Source: Pseudomonadota bacterium (GTDB taxonomy: Bacteria > Desulfobacterota > Desulfobulbia > Desulfobulbales > JAGXFP01). Taken from it: DNA of 64,000 bases. The notes under the pieces are model-generated. The model ran no database searches. It worked only from the letters and a program-made list of their open reading frames with translations, and was not told the origin of the DNA. This document shows positions 9,344 through 17,655 of the stretch, piece by piece (within the stretch, counting starts at the first letter, position 1; the number at the start of each line of letters is the position of its first letter). Position numbers and translations under genes: made by a program. The stretch is taken from the NCBI GenBank assembly GCA_018823285.1, contig JAHJIQ010000016.1:1-64000 (forward strand), read 5' to 3'.

Positions 9344-9353
9344 AACAGAAGCG

Positions 9354-9590
9354 ATGCCGATGGAGAACATGATGGAACATGAGGTGACGGTTTTCAGGAG
9401 CTGCCTTTTATCAGAAGGCCAGAAGATCCATATTGCCGATGGACCCAGGCGCGGCGACTGGCTGGTTATCGGCGCTACTGAGAGGAAGGTGCAACTTCGC
9501 TGCCCGGTTTCCGGCCGCGAAGTGGAATGGGACCGGTTCTGCTATTTTGTCGAGACCAGAAGGCAGAAGGAATGGCCGGTCAAGGAGTAG
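9354..9590 (+). CDS. Small conserved-looking protein of unknown function
   Basis: Protein of about 78 aa with no family I recognise. It is acidic/basic mixed and soluble, with a central strand-rich part (KIHIADGPRRGDWLVIGATE) and one CPVSGREVEW motif that resembles small beta-barrel folds. The start is chosen at ATG 9354, just after the hydrolase stop; an upstream ATG at 9315 would overlap that gene, and ATGs at 9360 and 9369 are also possible. Codon use and position argue that it is real and translated together with the hydrolase. Confidence 0.6.
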   Translation: MPMENMMEHEVTVFRSCLLSEGQKIHIADGPRRGDWLVIGATERKVQLRCPVSGREVEWDRFCYFVETRRQKEWPVKE

Positions 9591-9682
9591 GTCGGCAGTC
9601 AATTGAGGAGAGTGTTTCCCGGCATCAGCCCCTGTGAGACAAGGGAGCCGGAGTATCTTGGTGGTTTGTGGTCGGGCTGACC

Positions 9683-10336
9683 TTACTGGACGAATTTGCC
9701 GTCCATGAAGAAGCCTTCGAGTTTTGTTCCGTTCGGATCGGTATAGATTCCCTGCCCATGGCGTTTGCCTTCCCGATACTCACCTTCGTAGGTGGAGCCG
9801 TCGATTGAGGTATATTTTCCCATCCCGTGGCGGACATCGTTATGATAGTCACCTTCATAGGTGGAGCCGTCAACCTCCACATATATGCCTTTGCCTTCCC
9901 TTTTCCCGTTTTTCCACTGCCCGGTGTATGTCCAGCCGCTTGGGGACCTGTATGTGCCCGTGCCCTGGAAGACGTTGTTGTCCCACTCCCCGTCATAGGT
10001 CCAGCCTTCCGGTGAGGTGAATTTTCCCTGGCCATGGAACTTTCCTTTATACCAGTCACCCTCGTAGTGCCGGCCATCGGGAGCCGTCATGACCCCGGTG
10101 CCGTGTCGCTCGCCGCCCTTGAACCATCCTTCGTACTTCTCGCCGTCGGGATTGATGAGTTCTCCCAGACCTTCATATCGTGCGTTTTCCCAGTCGCCGG
10201 TGTAGCGTGTTCCATCGGGAGTGATAATGGAACCGGGACCATCGGTGCAATTGCCCCTGACACACCCGGAGTGTGCAGGATCTGCCGCTATGGACAGCAA
10301 CATGATGAGGAGTGGGATCGGTAAAAAGGTCTGCAT
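9683..10336 (-). CDS. Exported MORN-repeat protein
   Basis: Protein of 217 aa with a signal peptide (TFLPIPLLIMLLSIAADPAHS) followed by about seven MORN repeats of 23 residues each, with the consensus Y.G.W..G..HG.G....PDG visible throughout. MORN repeats form an extended beta sheet that in some bacteria associates with membranes or the cell wall. The start is set at 10336, where a GGG-containing ribosome-binding sequence precedes the ATG; the open frame runs on upstream only because it passes through tRNA-Arg flanking DNA. The last repeat ends in FMDGKFVQ. Function unknown; a periplasmic or surface scaffold is likely. Confidence 0.8.
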   Translation of the reverse strand: MQTFLPIPLLIMLLSIAADPAHSGCVRGNCTDGPGSIITPDGTRYTGDWENARYEGLGELINPDGEKYEGWFKGGERHGTGVMTAPDGRHYEGDWYKGKFHGQGKFTSPEGWTYDGEWDNNVFQGTGTYRSPSGWTYTGQWKNGKREGKGIYVEVDGSTYEGDYHNDVRHGMGKYTSIDGSTYEGEYREGKRHGQGIYTDPNGTKLEGFFMDGKFVQ

Positions 10337-10352
10337 GGTTTTTCCCTTACAG

Positions 10353-10405
10353 GAGCACCGCAATGAACAAGACTCAATATCAACCATGGTACGCCCGGCA
10401 GGATT
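10353..10405. repeat. Copy A of a 53-bp repeat containing the tRNA-Arg 3' end
   Basis: This stretch repeats 10453-10504 with four differences (one of them a single-base gap). It includes a copy of the last 19 bases of tRNA-Arg, CCA end included (reading GTACCA instead of GCGCCA), plus about 34 bases of the DNA that follows the tRNA. It lies just upstream of the MORN gene start. See the finding on a possible attachment-site scar. Confidence 0.85.
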
Positions 10406-10452
10406 GTCGGCAAACGAAGCATGCCGACGGACCGACTTGATCATTCCTGTCA

Positions 10453-10504
10453 GAGCACCGCAATGAACATGACCAATATCAACCATGGCGCGCCCGGCAG
10501 GATT
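10453..10504. repeat. Copy B of the 53-bp repeat, overlapping the intact tRNA-Arg
   Basis: Direct repeat partner of 10353-10405. Its right end lies inside the intact tRNA-Arg 3' end, its left end in the DNA downstream of the tRNA. Only 47 bp separate the two copies, including a 7-bp-stem hairpin (GTCGGC ... GCCGAC, 10406-10428). Confidence 0.85.
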
Positions 10505-10562
10505 CGAACCTGCGACTCTCGGCTTCGAAGGCCGATGCTCTATCCAGCTGAGCTACGGGCGC
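10486..10562 (-). tRNA. tRNA-Arg (anticodon TCG)
   Basis: Full cloverleaf with the CCA end encoded. The acceptor stem is GCGCCCG at 10562-10556 pairing with CGGGCGC near the 3' end; the anticodon stem TCGGC/GCCGA encloses the loop CTTCGAA, giving anticodon TCG, which reads CGA. The T loop is the standard GGTTCGAATCC. It is followed on its 3' side by duplicated copies of its own end. Confidence 0.95.
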
Positions 10563-10612
10563 ATAACACAAAGAATGCGTATCGTTCTCCGACACGCATG
10601 TTGAGATAAACA

Positions 10613-10676
10613 TTCATATTGCATTGGGCGTGAAATATCAAAGGGATTCAATATCAAATCTATCGATTCCGGTCAA
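10613..10676 (-). promoter_or_regulatory. Two candidate sigma-70 promoters for tRNA-Arg
   Basis: Two overlapping possibilities on the minus strand: TTGATA and TATGAA with 17-bp spacing (10613-10641), and TTGACC and TATTGA with 17-bp spacing (10648-10676). Either would start transcription upstream of tRNA-Arg. The farther one touches the hpt stop codon. Matches are moderate. Confidence 0.4.
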
Positions 10677-11194
10677 GGGTCAACAAGTTCGTACACGGCA
10701 GGAAGTTGCCGGTACTGTCCGCCATAGTCGAGGCCGTACCCGACCAGGAATCCCCGCGAGAGAGCGAACCCTGTATAATCTATGGTCACCTCGCGGGTCC
10801 TCCGCTCGCTCTTGTCAATCAGGGAACAGAATTTCAGAGAGCGGGGATTTTTCAGGGCGAGGTGATTTTTCAACCAGGCCAGAGAGTTTCCGGTATCTAC
10901 AATATCTTCAACGATCAGCAGATCGCGCCCGGAAACGCTGGTTTCAATATCTGTTACCAGTTCAATATTCCCTGAAGAAAGAGTCTTTTCCCCATAGCTT
11001 GCGATTTTGATAAAAGAAATCTCCAGCGGCAGCTGGATCTGTCGCGCCAGATCGGCGGTGAAGATAAATGCCCCGGTCAGAACCCCGACCAGCAGCAGGT
11101 TCCCATCAGCGTAATCCCGAGTGATTTCATGTCCCAGTTCGCCAACTCGGGCGGCAATCATCCCGGAATCGAGGATAATCTTTTTTTCAGTCAT
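10673..11194 (-). CDS. hpt: Hypoxanthine phosphoribosyltransferase
   Basis: Purine salvage enzyme of 173 aa that joins hypoxanthine or guanine to PRPP. The PRPP-binding loop VEDIVDTGNSL is present (about residues 95-105), as are the early LVGVLTGAFIF and the C-terminal VGYGLDY...RQLP signature of bacterial HPRTs. Length is normal for the family. It follows the cNMP-binding/HDOD gene after 49 bp on the same strand, so they may share a transcript. Confidence 0.93.
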   Translation of the reverse strand: MTEKKIILDSGMIAARVGELGHEITRDYADGNLLLVGVLTGAFIFTADLARQIQLPLEISFIKIASYGEKTLSSGNIELVTDIETSVSGRDLLIVEDIVDTGNSLAWLKNHLALKNPRSLKFCSLIDKSERRTREVTIDYTGFALSRGFLVGYGLDYGGQYRQLPAVYELVDP

Positions 11195-11243
11195 AGGATC
11201 GCTTTTTCCGGTTGCACAGGGAAGATTCCGGTGACGGCGGCAA

Positions 11244-12737
11244 TCAGAAGAGATGCTCGCCGCTTACCTCGGCCCAGGTTCGGTCAAGCTCCTGGTTGAA
11301 CTTCTCGATGAAGTCGGCCACATTGACATCGCCAAAAGTTTTCACCTCGGTTCGGAGAATGGTCCAGGCCGAAGACTGGAAAGGATCGGCCTTCTCTGTT
11401 TCCTGGATGATCGGGGGGATTCCCCGGGAAGTGGCAAAGAGATCGGCCAGATGAACCAGACTTGTCAGAACACTGCTGTCGCCGGCCCTTTCCGGATGGT
11501 GATGATATTGCATGACATCCATATAGGCCTGGGGCAGGCCGGTTTTCTCGGCAAGCCATTTCCCGGCGGAAGAATGATCGGCACCGACATATTCGCGTTC
11601 ACCCTTCTGCAGATCGGCAAATTCATGGTTCTCAGCAATAAGCTGGGGATAGAAATCAGGTTCGTACTGGTCTAGAACCAGCATTCCAAGATCATGGAGA
11701 AGACCAGCCAGGTATACATCCGGACCGATATTGGTTATCCTGATGATATCTTTTAACATGACGGCAATCCCGGCGACGGTGACCGAATGGCGCCAGAAAG
11801 AGAGAGCGAGTTTTTTGTATCCACCGAAAGGACGAATTTGTTTGCTGTCTTCAATCGCTTCCCTGACAACCTCCTGAATGATATTGGGGCCTACGGAAAC
11901 GATGGCGTGGGGAACAGTGATGATCTGGCATGATCTGCGATATAGAGATGAGTTGGCCACTTTCAGGATCCTGAAACTGAGGGCCGGGTCAAGATAGAGC
12001 AGGTCGGTCATCATCCGGGTGTTGATTGTGCCGCCCGAGAGGAACGGCTTGATTTTTGCCGCAACCAGAGGATTTACGGCGAGGGGCTGGTTCCCCTGGA
12101 TTCGCCCCTGCAGGTGGGTTTTTGCCTGCCGGTCTTTTTTTTCCGGCATGGGGGGCGGGGCCGAGGGTTCCGGGTCTGGAGTGAGTGTTTCTTTGGCGGT
12201 CGGGGTTGGCGGTTTTGGGGATACAGGGGGCTGGTCCTGAGGGATGATCGGCTGAAGATGCCCGTTGCCCTCCTCTTTCCTAGCTGCGCGCTGGTTGGCC
12301 ATGGCCAGTCTGGCCACCATGATTTCGCAGAATCGTTTATAAAACTTGAGCTGCAGGAAGACATTGGAGGTGTTGATGATTTCGGGTTCCACTTTGAGAA
12401 TGAAGCTTTCAGTGGTGGTGATCACTCCGGCAGTTCTTCTGGCCTCTGAAACCAGGGCCATTTCTCCGAAACAGTCTCCGGTTGACAGGGTGGTGAGTTC
12501 AATGGTGTCGCCGCTGTCATTGATGTCCTTGAAAACAGAAACCTCTCCCTTCACCAGGATATAGAAGACTTTTTCAACGGTGTTCTCCTTGATGATCAGG
12601 GTGCCTTCCGGAGCTTTCAGCCAGGTGGAAACGGCAAGAAACTGGGTCAGTTCATGATCATCGAAATTTGAAAAAAAACTGATGTTTTTCAAAAACTCGA
12701 TCTGTTTGCCCAGTTCGGTTGGCGATTTTTTAGCCAT
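11244..12737 (-). CDS. Cyclic-nucleotide-binding and HDOD signalling protein
   Basis: Cytoplasmic signalling protein of 497 aa. An N-terminal cNMP-binding domain (about 15-140) carries a well-formed phosphate-binding cassette, FGEMALVSEARRTA, with the Arg that contacts the cyclic phosphate, so true nucleotide binding is likely. A Pro-rich linker (about 165-205) joins it to an HDOD domain (about 215-420), a degenerate HD fold that usually lacks phosphodiesterase activity and acts in regulation. Here an HD pair is retained in GLLHDLGM, so weak activity cannot be ruled out. It is a natural reader for cAMP from the CHASE2 cyclase. A strong sigma-70-like promoter and a 5' hairpin lie upstream. Confidence 0.9.
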   Translation of the reverse strand: MAKKSPTELGKQIEFLKNISFFSNFDDHELTQFLAVSTWLKAPEGTLIIKENTVEKVFYILVKGEVSVFKDINDSGDTIELTTLSTGDCFGEMALVSEARRTAGVITTTESFILKVEPEIINTSNVFLQLKFYKRFCEIMVARLAMANQRAARKEEGNGHLQPIIPQDQPPVSPKPPTPTAKETLTPDPEPSAPPPMPEKKDRQAKTHLQGRIQGNQPLAVNPLVAAKIKPFLSGGTINTRMMTDLLYLDPALSFRILKVANSSLYRRSCQIITVPHAIVSVGPNIIQEVVREAIEDSKQIRPFGGYKKLALSFWRHSVTVAGIAVMLKDIIRITNIGPDVYLAGLLHDLGMLVLDQYEPDFYPQLIAENHEFADLQKGEREYVGADHSSAGKWLAEKTGLPQAYMDVMQYHHHPERAGDSSVLTSLVHLADLFATSRGIPPIIQETEKADPFQSSAWTILRTEVKTFGDVNVADFIEKFNQELDRTWAEVSGEHLF

Positions 12738-12749
12738 GATGCAGTCTCC

Positions 12750-12766
12750 AGCCTGCGTTGCAGGCT
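12750..12766 (-). other. Perfect hairpin in the 5' leader of the cNMP/HDOD gene
   Basis: AGCCTGC-GTT-GCAGGCT, a 7-bp perfect stem with a 3-base loop, lies 12 bp ahead of the ATG at 12737. It could be a protein-binding operator or a structure that limits ribosome access. Confidence 0.55.
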
Positions 12767-12803
12767 ATGGATTTCCATGTGCAGAGAAGTGATGCTTTAA
12801 AAA

Positions 12804-12832
12804 ATTATACAGATGGGATGTCAGGGCGTCAA
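12804..12832 (-). promoter_or_regulatory. Sigma-70 promoter for the cNMP/HDOD gene
   Basis: On the minus strand TTGACG and a consensus TATAAT are separated by exactly 17 bp. The predicted start is about 60 bp upstream of the ATG at 12737, in the gap after mnmE. One of the best promoter matches in the window. Confidence 0.7.
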
Positions 12833-12890
12833 TCTGAACCTTGAGGCCGGAACCTCTAAGGTGAAATGGTGTTCTTCACTCCGGAGATGG

Positions 12891-14297
12891 TTATTTGCCG
12901 ATGCAGAATTTCTCGAAGATCAGATCAAGGATGTCTTCGGTGGTGGTTTCTCCGACAATATCCCCAAGGCTGTCCAGTGCGGACTGTACTTCGATGGCGA
13001 TCAGATCGGGCGGGAGGTTTTCGGAAAGCGCCCGCAGGAGCCTTCTGCTCGCCGCCAGAGCCTGATTCAGGGAGTTTCTTTGTCGTACGTTCGGGACACA
13101 GTCATGGCCCGGTTCCCATTTTTTCTGTTCCCCGGTGACCAGGGTGAAGATCGCCTCTTCCAGTTGAGGGAGCCCCGCGCCTGTTTTAGCGGAGATTTTC
13201 ACGACCGGACGATTCTTGAAACTGGCATGATCAAGCGTTTCGCTATGATCCGGGACCAGGTCGATTTTGTTGATCACGATCAGCGCCTTCTGGGGGTCGA
13301 TGCTTGCAATAAAGTCAAGATCCTCTGGGGGCAGTTTATTGGAACCGTCAAGAAGGAGCAGGATCAGGTCGGCATCCTGCTGTTTCTCTCTGGCTTTCCG
13401 GATGCCTATTTTTTCAACCGCTTCGGCGTTTTCCCTGATCCCGGCAGTATCAATAATCCGGACCGGGATACCCTTGATATCAAGATACTCTTCAATGATG
13501 TCGCGGGTTGTCCCCGGGATTTCAGTTACGATGGCGCGGTCTTCCTTGAGGAGACTGTTCAGAAGGCTCGATTTGCCGACGTTCGGGCGGCCGAGAATGA
13601 CCACCGATATCCCCTCACGGTAGATTTTGCCGCGGTCTGCGGACTCGATCATTGCCTGAAGGGGCGTGAGCAGATAGGCGGTGATATTTTCCCGCATCGC
13701 GACGACGTTGATGATTTCCACATCTTCGTCGGGGAAGTCGATGGCCACTTCCAGGATCGCTCTGATCCCGGCAAGCGTTTCTCTGATCTTCAGGATTTTT
13801 TCATAGAGCCCCCCTCTGAGCTGGGAGACGGCTATCTGATGACCTTCACCGGTTTTTGCCTGCAGGAGTTCGACCACGGCTTCGGCCTGACTGAGATCAA
13901 TGCGGCCGTTCAGGAAGGCCCTTTTGGTAAATTCTCCCGGTTCTGCCAGGCGAGCGCCTGTTTTGAGAACCAGGGCCAGGATATTCTGAAGGACGAGATA
14001 GCTGCTGTGGCACTGGATTTCCACAACATCTTCCCGGGTGTATGAGTTGGGCGCGGTCATGATCACGGCCATGACTTCATCCACGGGTCGATTGCTTGCC
14101 GGGTCGATGATCCAGCCGTAGGTAAGCTGATGACTTCTGGTTTCCCGGGTTGATTTCGGGTGGAAGATAGCCGAGAGCGCCGGTCGGGCACCGGTTCCAC
14201 TGATCCGGATGATGCCGATTCCACCACCCCCCGGAGGGGTGGCGATTGCAGCAATCGTCGCGCTGTCACGTTCCGGGCTCTGCCGGGAGATGGTCAT
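12891..14297 (-). CDS. mnmE: tRNA modification GTPase MnmE
   Basis: GTPase of 468 aa that works with MnmG to modify U34 of several tRNAs (carboxymethylaminomethyl-uridine). The N-terminal tetrahydrofolate-binding part begins with DSATIAAIATPPGGGGIGIIRISG. The G domain carries GRPNVGKSSL (near residue 225), DTAGIR and NKID. The protein ends in the essential FCIGK motif with its catalytic Cys. It follows jag after 15 bp and closes the rpmH-to-mnmE cluster. MnmG is not in the window. Confidence 0.97.
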   Translation of the reverse strand: MTISRQSPERDSATIAAIATPPGGGGIGIIRISGTGARPALSAIFHPKSTRETRSHQLTYGWIIDPASNRPVDEVMAVIMTAPNSYTREDVVEIQCHSSYLVLQNILALVLKTGARLAEPGEFTKRAFLNGRIDLSQAEAVVELLQAKTGEGHQIAVSQLRGGLYEKILKIRETLAGIRAILEVAIDFPDEDVEIINVVAMRENITAYLLTPLQAMIESADRGKIYREGISVVILGRPNVGKSSLLNSLLKEDRAIVTEIPGTTRDIIEEYLDIKGIPVRIIDTAGIRENAEAVEKIGIRKAREKQQDADLILLLLDGSNKLPPEDLDFIASIDPQKALIVINKIDLVPDHSETLDHASFKNRPVVKISAKTGAGLPQLEEAIFTLVTGEQKKWEPGHDCVPNVRQRNSLNQALAASRRLLRALSENLPPDLIAIEVQSALDSLGDIVGETTTEDILDLIFEKFCIGK

Positions 14298-14312
14298 GAG
14301 AAGGGTCTCCTC

Positions 14313-15080
14313 TCAATGTTTCTTGCGGCGACCCTGACCTGGTAAGTAGATAAGAATTTTTTTGAAATGACCCTCTCCTATGCTGCGGCTGCGGATGGTG
14401 GTGTCATCCTGAAGGGCCATATGGACAATCCTTCTTTCGGCGGGATTAATTGCCGGAATACTTCTGGTCCGCCCAGTTGTTCTGACCTCTTCGGCCAGCT
14501 CAAGGGCTCTCGCTTCAAGATCCTGTCGGCGCTGTTGCCGATAATCGCCCGCATCAAGAGAAAACAGCACTTTACCTTCCACCATCCGGCTGATGATTTT
14601 TCTCATCAGATACTGAATGCTGTCCAGGACCTGGCCTTCCGCCCCGGTTATTTCCTCGATATGCTCGCCGGAGATATGCCCCCTGATCCGGTTCCCTTCA
14701 CAGGAAACCTCTGCTTTACCTGGAAAACCCATGAGGGAAAGGATCTGTTCGAGGTCTGATTTTACCTTGTCAAGATGGCTTGGTGATATGTCGGCCGGGG
14801 TTTTCTCTTCAGTTTTTCGAGGTGGACGCCCGGATTTTTTCCCGCCGTTGTTTCTGTCCTGTGGCGGAGTTTTTTTTCTGTCATTTTTCCGGCCCTTTGC
14901 CTGCCCTTTCAGAGAAACGGCAATGCATGCCTTTTTCCTGCCGAACATGCCGAAAATACCGTTTGAACCGGGGGATACAACCTCAATATCAAGCTGGTCC
15001 TGTTTTACATTAAGCTTCTCGCAGGCTTTGGCGATCGCCTGTGGGACATCATTCCCTGTAAATTCCATTGTTGAGGACAT
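14313..15080 (-). CDS. jag: Jag/KhpB RNA-binding protein (Jag-N, KH, R3H domains)
   Basis: Protein of 255 aa. The N-terminal Jag domain (EFTGNDVPQAIAKACEKL, then VVSPGSNGIFGMFGRKKA) is followed by a Lys/Arg-rich linker (about 80-115), a KH domain (about 120-195, LDSIQYLMRKI) and an R3H domain (DAGDYRQQRRQDLE, then a second basic block). It binds RNA; in Gram-positives it acts in cell-wall control, and its job in Gram-negatives is less clear. The ATG at 15080 is chosen because GGGAGAGAAG stands directly before it; upstream ATG 15119 and TTG 15143 are possible. It lies between yidC and mnmE as in many bacteria. Confidence 0.9.
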   Translation of the reverse strand: MSSTMEFTGNDVPQAIAKACEKLNVKQDQLDIEVVSPGSNGIFGMFGRKKACIAVSLKGQAKGRKNDRKKTPPQDRNNGGKKSGRPPRKTEEKTPADISPSHLDKVKSDLEQILSLMGFPGKAEVSCEGNRIRGHISGEHIEEITGAEGQVLDSIQYLMRKIISRMVEGKVLFSLDAGDYRQQRRQDLEARALELAEEVRTTGRTRSIPAINPAERRIVHMALQDDTTIRSRSIGEGHFKKILIYLPGQGRRKKH

Positions 15081-15157
15081 CTCTTCTCTCCCTTTTGGTG
15101 ATTGGTCCGGAGCATTCATTTCCCGATCGTTTACGGTGATCAAACGCCCGAGATTGC

Positions 15158-16831
15158 CTACTGGCGGTTGATCATGTGTTGCTGGGCCATCTGCAACATG
15201 TTGTTGACGAAAAAATACAGGACCAGGCCGGACGCAAAATTTATAAAAAGAAAGGTGAATATAACCGGCATCAGCATCATGACTTTTGCTGTTTCAGGGT
15301 TTGTTGCCGGGGTCGGGGTCATTTTCTGCTGCAGGAACATGGAGCCGCCCATCAGCAGTGTGAGAAGCGGCAGCCCGCCGAGGTATGGAATGTCAAAGCC
15401 GATTGACAATCTTTCCGGGGCGGAGAGATCAGTAATCCACAACATAAAAGGCGCATGCCGGAGTTCTATTGCCTGCATCAGCACTCTGTAGAGAGCGAAA
15501 AACACGGGAATCTGCAGGATCATCGGCATGCAGCCTCCCAGGGGATTGATCTTGTGGGTCTTGTAGAGCCGCATCTGTTCCTGGGCCTGCTTCTCCTTGT
15601 CGTCTTTGTATTTCTCCCGTATTTTGGCTAACTGGGGCTGCATTTTCTGCATGTTTTTCATGGACTTCATGCCTTTATGGCTGAGCGGCCAGAAAACCAC
15701 TTTGATCAAAACGGTGACCAGAATGATCGCCACACCATAATTGTGGATGATGCCGTAGAGCATGTTCATCAACAGAAGCAAGGGTTTGGCGACGAATCCG
15801 AACCAGCCGAAATTAATGGCCCGGTTGAACTCGTGTCCTTCATGTTCAAGAACGGACATCTTCTTCGGGCCGAAAAAGATGGTGTATTTGTACTGTTTGC
15901 TGGCGCCGGAAGGAATGATGTCGGAACTGCCGGAAAGAACATTGTTCACCGCAGTGCCATCGGTAACTGATAGTCTGACCGTTTGCACCTTTTCGGCAGA
16001 GTCGTTTTGCGGAGCTGCGGCAAGAAGAAAGTAGCTGTCTTCATAGCCGGTCCAGGCGATATTGCCCTGCAAAGTTTTCGGGCCGTCTTCCTTAAGGTCT
16101 TTGACCTTCACTTCCTCAAGGGAGCCGCCAACCAGCACCGCCGGTCCGCTGAACAGGTAGCTTGAATTGGCTGACTCGGGCGAAAACGGGTTGCTGGTCA
16201 GCGCAAGATACGGTGAACCCTGAAGTGCCGAGTCGGATGTGTTCGCAACGTCTACGCTGAGATCAAGAAGATAGCTGTTGTCTGAAAAATTCACGGTCTT
16301 GGTGATGGTCAGCCCGGCTGCAACCCGGGTCGTCATCACCAGAGATTTCAGGCCCGAAGGTGCTGTTTCAAGAATCTGGGAATCTGATTCATAAAACGGA
16401 ACTTCGACGACTCGAGAGGGATCGGTTCCCCAGGAAAAGAAAAGGGGCAGTTCAATGCCATCCCCCTTCGTTACAAGTTCTTTGGGTCCGGAATCCTTTT
16501 TGTTGTTTTCACGATACTCTTTCAGCCTGAAGCTTTTGATGGTCCCGCCGTTTTCTGTGAAGACGGCATCGTAAAGGGCGGTTGAAATTCTAATGTCGCG
16601 AGAAGCACGTTGCGGGGCAAGGTTTTCGGGGGTGGTGTTTTTTACATCAAGGCTTTCAACCGATCTGACCTGTTGCGGAGCTGATTCCGTCGATGCCGGG
16701 ATGGATGATTCGGTCTGAAGCTGAGAGGGAGTGTTCTGGAGAGTTTGCTGCTGGGGTGGAAAAAGAAGCTGATATCCGAACAGAACAGCCATTGACAGCA
16801 TGATGGCCAGTAAAGCGTTTTTGTTATCCAT
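15158..16831 (-). CDS. yidC: Membrane protein insertase YidC
   Basis: Inner-membrane insertase of 557 aa, the long Gram-negative form. The first helix (NALLAIMLSMAVLFGYQLLF) is followed by a low-complexity Gln/Ser stretch and a large periplasmic domain (about 70-340), then the conserved five-helix core beginning near MLYGIIHNYGVAIILVTVLIK. The cytoplasmic hairpin MKSMKNMQKMQPQL and the NPLGGCMPMILQIPVF region are present. It inserts proteins such as ATP synthase subunit c, encoded at 28.5 kb. Neighbours yidD upstream and jag downstream are standard. Confidence 0.97.
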   Translation of the reverse strand: MDNKNALLAIMLSMAVLFGYQLLFPPQQQTLQNTPSQLQTESSIPASTESAPQQVRSVESLDVKNTTPENLAPQRASRDIRISTALYDAVFTENGGTIKSFRLKEYRENNKKDSGPKELVTKGDGIELPLFFSWGTDPSRVVEVPFYESDSQILETAPSGLKSLVMTTRVAAGLTITKTVNFSDNSYLLDLSVDVANTSDSALQGSPYLALTSNPFSPESANSSYLFSGPAVLVGGSLEEVKVKDLKEDGPKTLQGNIAWTGYEDSYFLLAAAPQNDSAEKVQTVRLSVTDGTAVNNVLSGSSDIIPSGASKQYKYTIFFGPKKMSVLEHEGHEFNRAINFGWFGFVAKPLLLLMNMLYGIIHNYGVAIILVTVLIKVVFWPLSHKGMKSMKNMQKMQPQLAKIREKYKDDKEKQAQEQMRLYKTHKINPLGGCMPMILQIPVFFALYRVLMQAIELRHAPFMLWITDLSAPERLSIGFDIPYLGGLPLLTLLMGGSMFLQQKMTPTPATNPETAKVMMLMPVIFTFLFINFASGLVLYFFVNNMLQMAQQHMINRQ

Positions 16832-16937
16832 GTGTTTCTTCCTCCCGGCAGCAGCCGGCTCCGAACGCTAGTGAATGCGGCCAGGTTCTTGTTTTGTCAT
16901 TAGTCACAGGACCATTAACGTGAAGTTTTCAGTTGGG

Positions 16938-17153
16938 TCAGCGTCTGACCGGGTCGTAACCGCCTCTGTTGAACGGGTGGCAACGAAGAATTCTCCTGAT
17001 GGCAAGATATATTCCCCGGCTGGATCCATGGAGTTCTATGGCATCAATTGCGTATTGAGAACAGGTTGGGAAAAAGCGACAGCTTTGCGGCAAAAGGGGT
17101 GATATGGCGATCTGATAAAGCCTCACCAGGGAAATGCATATTGTTCTGGTCAT
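16938..17153 (-). CDS. yidD: Membrane protein insertion efficiency factor YidD
   Basis: Protein of 71 aa with the family pattern: short amphipathic start ([12 protein letters not shown]), the three-Cys core [12 protein letters not shown], the repeated [17 protein letters not shown] end. It assists YidC-dependent insertion. It sits between rnpA and yidC, as is usual, with about 95 bp gaps on both sides. Confidence 0.95.
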   Translation of the reverse strand: MTRTICISLVRLYQIAISPLLPQSCRFFPTCSQYAIDAIELHGSSRGIYLAIRRILRCHPFNRGGYDPVRR

Positions 17154-17246
17154 ACTTGATGTAACGTCCTGAAATTATTTGTTTAATAGAAATAAATTTG
17201 TGTCTGCGGGGGGGCTGAAGCTCTGGAAACTTAAGGGGTTGGAAGA

Positions 17247-17603
17247 TCAGGAGCTGGAACGGCGATCTTTCATGATGGTATCAATGAAATGACTGACCAT
17301 TTCCGGACTGTCCGCATTGAATGGTTCCCGGACAGCAAAGACTATATCTGAACCCGGTCCGATGAAATTGCGGTGTAACCGGAAAAACTCTCTGATAACC
17401 CTTTTGATTCTGTTTCTGACTGTTGCTTTTCTGATCCCGTGGACACTTATGCCCAGGCGGTTTTCCTGTCTGCCATTTGGGGTGTAGATAATGGTAAGAC
17501 CTTTCCCCTTGATCCTTCTGCCTTTGTCATAAACACTTCTGTATTCCCAGGGTTTTCTCAACAGGAACGATTTAGGAAGCGAATATGACTCCATTGACTG
17601 CAA
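17247..17603 (-). CDS. rnpA: Ribonuclease P protein component
   Basis: Basic protein of 118 aa that binds the RNase P RNA and helps cleave tRNA leaders. The signature RNRIKRVIREFFR (about residues 65-78) and the N-terminal LRKPWEYRSVYDKGRR are clear. It follows rpmH after 52 bp. Upstream alternative starts exist because the first residues (MQSMESYSLPKSFLL) include two Met. Confidence 0.95.
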   Translation of the reverse strand: MQSMESYSLPKSFLLRKPWEYRSVYDKGRRIKGKGLTIIYTPNGRQENRLGISVHGIRKATVRNRIKRVIREFFRLHRNFIGPGSDIVFAVREPFNADSPEMVSHFIDTIMKDRRSSS

Positions 17604-17655
17604 TAAAGGATCGATTTATGGACAGGTAAACCACCCGGAAAAGAGTGGTGGCTTA

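Noticed and set aside
12813..14045. Long plus-strand open frame (410 codons) opposite mnmE
   Set aside because: It is a frame shadow of a clear mnmE gene and has no domain of its own.
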